The translations under genes were made by a program, and so were the position numbers. From the NCBI GenBank assembly GCA_002344785.1, contig DDUL01000052.1:880-31961 (forward strand): DNA of 31,082 bases, given 5' to 3'. The DNA is from Bdellovibrionaceae bacterium UBA2339. GTDB taxonomy: Bacteria > Bdellovibrionota > Bdellovibrionia > Bdellovibrionales > JAMPXM01. The notes beneath the pieces were generated by a model that did not search any database, had not been told where the DNA came from, and was given only the letters and a program-made list of their open reading frames with translations. Shown piece after piece: positions 7,498-13,859 of the stretch; the first letter of the stretch is position 1; each line of letters begins with the position of its first letter.

Positions 7498-8484
7498 ATG
7501 AGTTCACTGAAGGATTCAGCGAGTGCTCGATGGCTCATAGGAATCGCCATCGCATTCACGATGGGACTTGTCGAGGTGAGCTTTGCGAACACCCTCATTC
7601 CGCCCACCCCTACGCCGGGTGCTGGATACGTGCGGCCGGGTAGCGGTGGTAATGCATCGGAGAGTGGTCGGGATACGGGATCGAATCAAATGTTAGGCAT
7701 GCTTGCGAACCTCGCATCAGCCGGAATGCACACGTCGATCGCTCCGACTTGTTGTCATTCAAAATGCGGCGCAACCTGTCCGAATTGGGCCTTTGCGGCG
7801 ATGGCGGCTGCCGCGGCTGCAAATATGGGATCGTCCTCCGGCAAATCAAATTCAGCAGGTATGGCAATGGCAGGTTGGGACTGGAATATGCCAAACCTCA
7901 ACACAGGCGGAAGTAACTCGCCAGGGGTAAACAATCCGGATGGATCCAACAATCCTGGCGGGAACAATGTCATTCCGGGTCTTACGCCAGATCAATCGCA
8001 GCGCGTTCGCGATGAGTTCAACCGCATTCGCGATCAACTCCAAGGCGCAGGTGTGAAGTTTGAAAACGGAAAAATCATCACGCCGGATGGCAAAGCCTTT
8101 GGACCAGACTCCATGAGCGCAGAGGGTTTGGCCGCCCTTGGCTATGGCGAAGAGGATATCAACAAGATCATGGCGAACAATGCGGCCATCGGAAAAAAGC
8201 TGAACGACAAGTTCGGCAGTAAGATTGGGCAGCTCGGTGAAACCAGCGGCGGAGGTTCGGCGGCTGGTGGTGGCAGTGGTGCTGTCGATTACTCTTCGAT
8301 GTTCGGCGGTGGCGGAAACAAATTCGCGAAAGCGAGTGGCGCCGATAAGAAAGACAAACTCAGTGGTCTTTCGAAGCGAGTGGGCGATGATCAAATCGGT
8401 GTCGCCGCCGACAACATCTGGGAAATGGTCACGCGTCGTTACCGCGATCGCGACGCTCAGAATAACTTCATCAAGGAACCGTAA
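7498..8484 (+). CDS. Secreted Gly-rich protein, divergent third member of the family
   Basis: A 328-residue protein that starts 27 bases after the previous stop, with AAGGGGG four bases before the ATG, so it is probably in the same transcript. It has a signal peptide (cleavage after SFA near residue 30) and a compact cysteine cluster (Cys85, 86, 90, 94 in TCCHSKCGATCPNW) followed by an Ala-rich segment. An Asn/Gly/Pro-rich stretch comes next, then a folded-looking region (about 165-245, with RVRDEFNRIRDQLQGAG and FENGKIITPDGKAFGP) and more Gly-rich sequence. The C-terminus NIWEMVTRRYRDRDAQNNF matches the SLWEKxxRQYQEQ end of the two upstream paralogues. That shared tail is the main evidence for relationship. 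I do not recognise a function. The last 14 bases overlap the converging nucleotidyltransferase gene. Confidence 0.8.
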   Translation: MSSLKDSASARWLIGIAIAFTMGLVEVSFANTLIPPTPTPGAGYVRPGSGGNASESGRDTGSNQMLGMLANLASAGMHTSIAPTCCHSKCGATCPNWAFAAMAAAAAANMGSSSGKSNSAGMAMAGWDWNMPNLNTGGSNSPGVNNPDGSNNPGGNNVIPGLTPDQSQRVRDEFNRIRDQLQGAGVKFENGKIITPDGKAFGPDSMSAEGLAALGYGEEDINKIMANNAAIGKKLNDKFGSKIGQLGETSGGGSAAGGGSGAVDYSSMFGGGGNKFAKASGADKKDKLSGLSKRVGDDQIGVAADNIWEMVTRRYRDRDAQNNFIKEP

Positions 8485-9484
8485 TCGATCTTGGCGAAGT
8501 TGATTTCGTCACTGAAGAGCCCGGAAGCGCGATCACATCGCGCACGGGCTCTTCGTATTTCACGCCCGCACCAATCACTTGCAGGCCTAACTCACTCGAG
8601 CTGACTTGTTGCCGCAATGATCGAACCACATCGACCATGCTTTCGTGCACCAAAGAGTGGCTCGAGCCGAATTGCCAGAGATAGCTTTGGCTGTGCCGTC
8701 TGAGAACTTCGCGCCCATGGGCGGCGGCGAAGGCGTGTGAGTCCGTGGCCTCGCCACTTGCGCAGATCAACGCCAAAGCGTCAGCACTGGCTTGAAAGAA
8801 AGATTCGGGATCACCCGTCTCTCTCCAGAATAACTCTTCGCTATGAATCAGAGCCTTCTCTCCGGCGTGCAAGCCACGCATGACGGCGTCGTAGAGTAAG
8901 TTACTTTCACCATCAGGAAGATAATTGAAGATGCGCGAGCTCACGGCGATCACGCCGACGTAGTGCCAAGCCTCACAGCCGTCCAACTTCGTTCTTCCGA
9001 AACCTTCGATCTCTAAACTCCCAGGCTCAACCCACACGCCGCCAAAGTGAGTTCCCGCAAGGGGGTGGCGCATCACCAGCAAAGTCGCCAACGCATCTTC
9101 GTTATGATGACGTTTGATGAGCCGATCCACAGCTCCCGGTTGAAGTGGGAGAATCACTTCGTCGGCATTGCCGATCAGCAAAGTCGAATCGCTTCCGATC
9201 AGGGCCTTCGCATTCCAAAGCGCACCGCCACTCCCCAAGGGCGCGGCGACTTCTTCGCTCGTGAGGACTTCAACATCTTGCCTCAGGCGCGTGAGACAAG
9301 AGTTGAGGCCTTCGGGAAGGTAGTGACGATTGACGATGAGTCGAGTGGGACGTTGCGATTGAATGAAGGACCAACTCCACTCGATCAAAGGGACATTCAA
9401 GAATTGAATCGCCGGCTTGGGCCAATGCAAAGTCAGCGGTCGCAACCGAGTGCCAAGGCCCGCGGCCAAGAGAAACGCGGTCAA
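8471..9484 (-). CDS. murU: Nucleotidyltransferase, MurU-like (N-acetylmuramate-1-phosphate uridylyltransferase candidate)
   Basis: A 337-residue protein with the sugar-nucleotide pyrophosphorylase N-terminus FLLAAGLGTRLRPLTLHWPK (residues 4-23) and an NTP-transfer Rossmann-type core. In Pseudomonas, MurU makes UDP-MurNAc from MurNAc-1-phosphate and works with the kinase AmgK in peptidoglycan recycling. Here an AmgK-like gene lies directly upstream, which supports that role. The start is TTG at 9484, sharing TTGA with the kinase stop codon; the family motif begins immediately, so no better start exists. It is longer than the roughly 220-residue Pseudomonas enzyme, with about 110 extra C-terminal residues of unknown role. 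Alternatives are a mannose-1-phosphate guanylyl- or glucose-1-phosphate-type transferase. The 3' end contains the terminator of the converging operon. Confidence 0.75.
   Translation of the reverse strand: MTAFLLAAGLGTRLRPLTLHWPKPAIQFLNVPLIEWSWSFIQSQRPTRLIVNRHYLPEGLNSCLTRLRQDVEVLTSEEVAAPLGSGGALWNAKALIGSDSTLLIGNADEVILPLQPGAVDRLIKRHHNEDALATLLVMRHPLAGTHFGGVWVEPGSLEIEGFGRTKLDGCEAWHYVGVIAVSSRIFNYLPDGESNLLYDAVMRGLHAGEKALIHSEELFWRETGDPESFFQASADALALICASGEATDSHAFAAAHGREVLRRHSQSYLWQFGSSHSLVHESMVDVVRSLRQQVSSSELGLQVIGAGVKYEEPVRDVIALPGSSVTKSTSPRSITVP
8514..8554 (+). terminator. Strong stem-loop ending the 2251-8484 block, inside the converging gene
   Basis: Outer arms GAAGAGCCCG (8514-8523) and CGGGCTCTTC (8545-8554) pair perfectly. 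An inner stem GCGCGAT/ATCGCGC (8527-8533 and 8537-8543) also pairs, followed on the plus strand by GTATTTC. It begins 30 bases after the stop at 8484, while also encoding residues near the C-terminus of the minus-strand nucleotidyltransferase. The T-tract is poor, so efficiency is uncertain. Confidence 0.6.
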
Positions 9485-10563
9485 GGTGTCCCCTGAGCCT
9501 GCGCAATCTCGCGCGCAAAATCGCGTTCGAAAATTCCGCGGTCATCCAAAACTTTGAGAAAACCTGAGTACTCCGGCAGTTTTTGGAGCGCGCTTCGGAC
9601 GGTTCTGAGAGTTTGCGGCAAGTACTTGAGGTAGCGCGTGTCTTTGCGGAGCATGTAGAAGCTCGCAAAGCTTCCGCAAGCCTTAAAGCAGCGCTGAACG
9701 CTTTGCACTTCATAGATCAAATCGAATTTCTCCAGCGACAAATCGAGAAGTCGACCGTCATAAGATCTGGCCTTCTGATCTCGGCCGTCGATGTAGCGAT
9801 CGATGAGGCGTCGCGCGGTTTCGTCATCCAGATTGACGTAGGAATCTCGCAGGAGGCTGACGAGGTCGTATTGAATGGCACCGAGTCTTGCATCCTGAAA
9901 GTCGATGACGCGAACTTTGCCCAATTTGATCATCACATTTCGAGAATGATAATCGCGGTGGGCGATGAACTTGGGTTCGGCCGCGATGCGCTCGCAGATT
10001 TGCTGAAAAATCTCGGACAGCATTTGATCTTCGCGTGCTGTCAATTGCAGTTGGGCTAGACCTTGTAGGAGATGCTGTCTCCCGTAGTTCATTTCCCACA
10101 AGAGTTTGGCGACATCGAATTCAATACCGAAGGCGACGCAATCATTTCGATCGAGTGTACAATCGTAATGAATTTTCAAGAGCTCATCGATGGTCGCCTC
10201 GTAGTAGGGAAGAGAATCGGCGGGGCTTTGATTCTCCCAGAACTTTCTTTCCAAGGTCAGGTCTCCCAGATCCTCAAGGAGAACGAGGCCGTGTTCGGGC
10301 CGCAGAGCGATCACGCGCGGCACTTGTACACCGTGGCGCTCAAAATGTTGCCGCACATTCAAGAAGGGATATCGACCGTCATCAACAAAGGGCTCCCACT
10401 GCATGAGGACGAAGGATTCGTCGTGGGCGACCACGCGAAAATAGCGTCGCGCCGAAGCGTCACCGGCAAGAGGATGAATTTCAAACTGTCCTGCACCGAG
10501 AGAGCTGGTCAGGAAGGCTGACATATCGATTTCAGAGGCAATGCGAGGTGTGGTGTTGGCCAT
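9481..10563 (-). CDS. amgK: Aminoglycoside-phosphotransferase-fold sugar kinase, AmgK-like
   Basis: About 360 residues from the ATG at 10563. The APH-type kinase catalytic loop HRDYHSRN is at about residues 202-209, and DFQDA, the Mg-binding Asp motif, follows at about 221-225. The N-lobe has LAGDASARRYFRV, as in AmgK/cell-wall sugar kinases ('SADASFRRYFR'). AmgK phosphorylates the anomeric position of MurNAc/GlcNAc, the first step of the recycling shortcut to UDP-MurNAc that bypasses de novo synthesis and fosfomycin-sensitive MurA. The next gene is MurU-like and is coupled by a TTGA overlap. The start is uncertain: no clear ribosome-binding site precedes the ATG at 10563 or 10524, and a TTG at 10656 would extend the frame over the end of the upstream gene. 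The kinase family is certain; the exact sugar is inferred. Confidence 0.8.
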   Translation of the reverse strand: MANTTPRIASEIDMSAFLTSSLGAGQFEIHPLAGDASARRYFRVVAHDESFVLMQWEPFVDDGRYPFLNVRQHFERHGVQVPRVIALRPEHGLVLLEDLGDLTLERKFWENQSPADSLPYYEATIDELLKIHYDCTLDRNDCVAFGIEFDVAKLLWEMNYGRQHLLQGLAQLQLTAREDQMLSEIFQQICERIAAEPKFIAHRDYHSRNVMIKLGKVRVIDFQDARLGAIQYDLVSLLRDSYVNLDDETARRLIDRYIDGRDQKARSYDGRLLDLSLEKFDLIYEVQSVQRCFKACGSFASFYMLRKDTRYLKYLPQTLRTVRSALQKLPEYSGFLKVLDDRGIFERDFAREIAQAQGTP

Positions 10564-10621
10564 AGCTAAGTTTGATCGCTTTGTGGCCAAAGAATCAACG
10601 GAACCTTCGCTTTGGACCTTC

Positions 10622-11731
10622 TCAGTGAAGCGTCGGATTATCTTCGTCTGTATCAAAGCTCTTGAAGAGGCGAATCAACCGACCGCCCTCGAGATCTTCA
10701 GATTCGGAGCCTTGAGTGCGGCGGACCTCAGCGGCCTCGATGGAATTGATCAGTGAACGAATCACTGGACCGTGGTCTGGCCCCAGTGCGCGAATTGTGG
10801 GGTTCACTTCGACTTGCAGGCAGAGATCGGCGAGCTCGGCCAAGAGCGCGCCGCTCTCGATCAGCTCTGAAACCTCGCGAGGTGCGCCGGCAATGAGGCG
10901 CGGCCCATCATCGCTCGGATCACTCAACGCCTCGATGAAGACGCGCTGTTGGTCGAGACTCAGTCGGCCGATGTCGGGAACGAAAATGCACATTCGGCCC
11001 AATTCGCGCAGACTTCGAGCGGATTGTAGGGCGTCCGTCTGCAAGTCACCCAGGCTTACAAAAAACCAAAGACGCGATCGATTGAAGAGCTCGACAGCTG
11101 CACGCTCCACGGGAAACCGCGGAGGGCAAACAAAGAGAATGGGCCGATCCAGACCCAATTTGTTCTCGAGCGTTGGCAAATCCGTGCGTGGCTCGTCGAC
11201 GGCGAACCAATTCGCACGCTCTTCGAGGCGAGGGAAGAGACGAATCACCTTCGAGGGAGATTGGTCGTACTTCAATGTCGGGGATGAAGACTCAAAGGAG
11301 AAAGTCTGTCGAAGAGCTTCGCGGTGGGATTCGGTCGCGAAGTGAAGAAAGTCAGAGATCAAGGCGAGTCGTTGATCGTCGGACGCCGCCAAGCCATCGA
11401 TCTGGGCTACAGCGTACACCGTCGGCAAAGTGGGAAAGTGTGTGAGCGGCGACGCGACGAGGCTCTGATCGTTTAAGTTGGGGTTTAAACCGCCCGGCAC
11501 AAGCGGAAACGCAACGCGACCCGTGACAGAAGACCGAATGAATCGAGGAGCGTCGAAGTTCTGCGCTGAGAGAAAAATCAAATCTTGTGCGTGATAGCCC
11601 TGCTCGGCCGCGTGAACTTGAAATTGTTCAAGTGACATCAGCGAAAGTCGACATGCAAACAGCCTCTCGGTGAGGCGAGTGACCCTCACGATGAGATCGG
11701 AGTTATCGGGACTCCAAGGCGTGCGATCCAT
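10622..11731 (-). CDS. Degenerate sigma-54-activator-like protein without ATPase motifs
   Basis: A 369-residue protein from the ATG at 11731, chosen because GGAG stands eight bases upstream; the frame is open to a TTG at 11932. The N-terminal half (about 1-150) looks GAF-like (PTVYAVAQIDGLAASDDQRL). The second half resembles the AAA+ domain of sigma-54 activators but with key residues lost. RPILFVCPPRFPVERAAVELF (196-216) occupies the place of the Walker A segment without the GxxGxGK residues. IFVPDIGRLSLDQQRVFIEAL (249-269) replaces 'FFLDEIGEMP'. RLIAGAPREVSELIESGALLAEL (278-300) matches the 'VRVIAATNR-L-x-G-FREDLYYRL' region. No GAFTGA loop and no C-terminal HTH are visible. It probably cannot hydrolyse ATP and may act as a partner or antagonist of the intact activator encoded next door. 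Confidence 0.65.
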   Translation of the reverse strand: MDRTPWSPDNSDLIVRVTRLTERLFACRLSLMSLEQFQVHAAEQGYHAQDLIFLSAQNFDAPRFIRSSVTGRVAFPLVPGGLNPNLNDQSLVASPLTHFPTLPTVYAVAQIDGLAASDDQRLALISDFLHFATESHREALRQTFSFESSSPTLKYDQSPSKVIRLFPRLEERANWFAVDEPRTDLPTLENKLGLDRPILFVCPPRFPVERAAVELFNRSRLWFFVSLGDLQTDALQSARSLRELGRMCIFVPDIGRLSLDQQRVFIEALSDPSDDGPRLIAGAPREVSELIESGALLAELADLCLQVEVNPTIRALGPDHGPVIRSLINSIEAAEVRRTQGSESEDLEGGRLIRLFKSFDTDEDNPTLH

Positions 11732-11855
11732 GCGAACTTCTCCCAATCTGCGGCGGTCTGCGATGCCGGTCGGAAAAAGTCCAACTCGGTGTCGGATCAG
11801 CTCAAGACACAAGCCAACTGCTGTGATCCATTGTGGCTTGCTGACATAGAACGCT

Positions 11856-11877
11856 GACTTACAACATCGACTTACAA
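11856..11877 (-). repeat. Short direct repeat upstream of the degenerate activator gene
   Basis: GACTTACAA occurs at 11856-11864 and again at 11869-11877, spaced 13 bases apart (on the minus strand, TTGTAAGTC-GATG-TTGTAAGTC). It lies about 125 bases upstream of the ATG at 11731, a plausible position for a regulator or promoter element. No matching -10 element is evident. Confidence 0.35.
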
Positions 11878-12026
11878 TGCCTATGCCATCGGGCGAGGCC
11901 ACGGAGAGGCTCAAAAAGGCTCGTAGTTTCAAGGCTTTGATGCCTTTACATGGCTCGAGCGAGCTGTCTGAATTGAATGCGAATCCGCAGGAATTACAGA
12001 GTGTTGCGTGTTGCGCTGAAACGACA

Positions 12027-12052
12027 ATCGGCGATGCTTTCGCATCGCCGAT
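12027..12052 (-). terminator. Terminator-like hairpin after the sigma-54 activator gene
   Basis: Perfect 11-bp stem ATCGGCGATGC / GCATCGCCGAT with a four-base loop, starting about 40 bases downstream of the stop at 12091. On the minus strand it is followed by TTGTCGTTTC, a modest T-rich run. Confidence 0.65.
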
Positions 12053-12090
12053 CGCCGCGACCTGGGCTTTAGTTTCTTTTTGCCCGACTC

Positions 12091-13641
12091 TTATTTCGCC
12101 AATCGGCGCTTATCGAGCCCGTACTTTTCAACCTTCATAATCAAACCGGCACGGCTGATTCCCAACTCTTTTGCAAGTTTGGATTTATTCCAGCCGGTAC
12201 GACGTAAGCCTTCTTTGATCATCTCACGTTCGAGTTCCTCAAGAGCGTCCTTGAGTTTCCCGTGAACGCGGGCTCCCTGCACCTTGGACTTCTCGCCAAT
12301 CTCGAGAATCTTCGGAGAGAGCATGTCAGCTGTCAGCTTCGTTTCAGTTCCTGACAACACCACGATTCGCTCAATTTCGTTCTGCAATTCGCGGACGTTA
12401 CCCGGCCAAGCGTAGTCGTACAGCTTCTCAAGCGCACGCTTCGTCAGAATCTTCTTCGGACCACCTTTTTCAGCTTCCTTCACGAGGAAGTGTTCAGCGA
12501 GCAGCGGAATGTCTTCTTTGCGCTCACGAAGCGGCGGCACGCGAATGTTGATGACGTTCAAACGATAGTACAAGTCTTCGCGGAATGTTCCTGCGTCGAC
12601 CATTTCCCGCAGATTTCGGTTGGTCGCCGCGATCACCCGTACATCGACCTTGCGCTGTTCGGTTGAGCCGACCGGCGTGAAGGTGCCCTCTTGCAGAACT
12701 CGCAGCAGTCGAACCTGCATCTGTGCTGGCATTTCACCGATTTCGTCGAGGAAGAAAGTTCCAGTGTGGGCCGCCTCAAACAGACCTTTCTTATTGGCGA
12801 TGGCGCCTGTGAAAGATCCTTTCATGTGACCGAAGAGTTCCGACTCCAACAGGCCTTCGGGGATCGCACCACAGTTTGCAATCATGAAGGGCTTGTCTTT
12901 GCGGGCCGAGTTGAAGTGAATCGCCTTGGCGATCAATTCCTTACCCGTACCGTTGTCACCCTGTACAAGAACTGTCGAGTCGGCGTTCTGAATCTTGTCG
13001 AGCAGCGAGTAGAGCGCCTGCATCGGTTTTGATTTACCGATCATCGAGTCGTACTTGTAGCGACTTCCCAGTTCCTTGTTGAGTTCGCGGATGCGGTCTT
13101 CACGTTGAGTGATCTCAAGGTGAAGTGTCACGATTTCCTGTGAAGTCAGTTCCACGAGCGAAACGAACTTGGAGCGATCTTCTTCGTCCAGGACGCGCAT
13201 TTTCGCGAGTGAAACTTCAATCACATCGTTGCTTGTGCCGAATGCCGCAAAGCGCTCGCGCACTTCGGCGACTCGTTGTGGGCCGCCTTCCTTAAAGAAG
13301 CCAAGGCTCACGACAGCGCCGACTAAATCATTGTCGATCCAGATCGGAAACACACCGATGTCAAAACCGGCGAGATCCCACTTTCGAACCGAATAGCGAT
13401 TCTCGGAAAGCCGCAAGTCTTCCAATGTCTTGGAAACCGTCTCCGCGAGATTATCAAGGGCCGCATCCTTCTGCAGGAGATGCGCGACACCTGGATTGAC
13501 GAAGTTGAGCTTCGCTTTGTCGAAGCCTTTAAGATAGCCACGCTCGTCTGTGAACACGGTGTCGACATTCCACCATGATGCGAGAATGTGCTTGAGCTTG
13601 CGAATGACGTGAATATGGTCAAACTCATCCCAATTGATCAT
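12091..13641 (-). CDS. Sigma-54-dependent transcriptional activator (bEBP), Fis-type
   Basis: 516 residues from the ATG at 13641, which has GGGGAG seven bases upstream; an upstream ATG at 13680 would add 13 residues and lacks such a site. The N-terminal sensory region (about 1-165) begins NWDEFDHIHVIRKLKHILASWW and has a GAF/PocR-like pattern. A short coiled-coil linker (165-195) follows. The AAA+ domain has Walker A GDNGTGKE (228-235), the sigma-54 loop as GSFTGA (275-280, Ser for the usual Ala), Walker B TFFLDE (295-300), and the NRNLREMVDAGTFREDLYYRL and LRERKEDIPLL segments. The C-terminus carries a Fis-type HTH (GWNKSKLAKELGISRAGLIMKVEKYGL, in two parts, about 482-508). It has no receiver domain, so it probably senses a ligand or partner protein. 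The degenerate relative next door is a candidate partner. Confidence 0.92.
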   Translation of the reverse strand: MINWDEFDHIHVIRKLKHILASWWNVDTVFTDERGYLKGFDKAKLNFVNPGVAHLLQKDAALDNLAETVSKTLEDLRLSENRYSVRKWDLAGFDIGVFPIWIDNDLVGAVVSLGFFKEGGPQRVAEVRERFAAFGTSNDVIEVSLAKMRVLDEEDRSKFVSLVELTSQEIVTLHLEITQREDRIRELNKELGSRYKYDSMIGKSKPMQALYSLLDKIQNADSTVLVQGDNGTGKELIAKAIHFNSARKDKPFMIANCGAIPEGLLESELFGHMKGSFTGAIANKKGLFEAAHTGTFFLDEIGEMPAQMQVRLLRVLQEGTFTPVGSTEQRKVDVRVIAATNRNLREMVDAGTFREDLYYRLNVINIRVPPLRERKEDIPLLAEHFLVKEAEKGGPKKILTKRALEKLYDYAWPGNVRELQNEIERIVVLSGTETKLTADMLSPKILEIGEKSKVQGARVHGKLKDALEELEREMIKEGLRRTGWNKSKLAKELGISRAGLIMKVEKYGLDKRRLAK

Positions 13642-13777
13642 CGGACGACTCCCCGGCTTTGCAGCCCGTTCCGACAACATCCATCGAAAGCTCGATCTAA
13701 ATGTCGAGTTTTCAATCAGACGTGTCCAAAATCTTGTCGGCTAAAGTTTGGACGGGCTTGAGGGGATGTCGAATTTG

Positions 13778-13836
13778 TCTCGACCAAGGTCGAGAGGAGA
13801 TTGCTGGCCAGCAAGGCTTGAGCGCCTGACAAGCCT
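13778..13836. terminator. Cluster of three inverted repeats downstream of the MsbA-like gene
   Basis: TCTCGACC-AA-GGTCGAGA (13778-13795), the perfect 14-base palindrome TTGCTGGCCAGCAA (13801-13814) and AGGCTTG/CAAGCCT (13814-13836) lie side by side in the 218-base gap between the MsbA-like stop and the sigma-54 activator start. No T-run follows on the minus strand, so this may be a factor-dependent terminator or operator cluster. A further 7-bp repeat, GTCCAAA/TTTGGAC, is at 13724-13753, closer to the activator gene. Confidence 0.4.
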
Positions 13837-13859
13837 CGCGGTGTTTCGAAATGACACAT

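Larger units (their letters stand above)
11732..12090. other. Intergenic region between the two sigma-54-type genes
   Basis: 359 bases without a convincing gene. It holds the terminator hairpin at 12027-12052 and a 9-base direct repeat at 11856-11877. It also contains an open stretch 5' of 11731 that lacks a good start. No transposon or RNA gene is visible. Confidence 0.5.
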
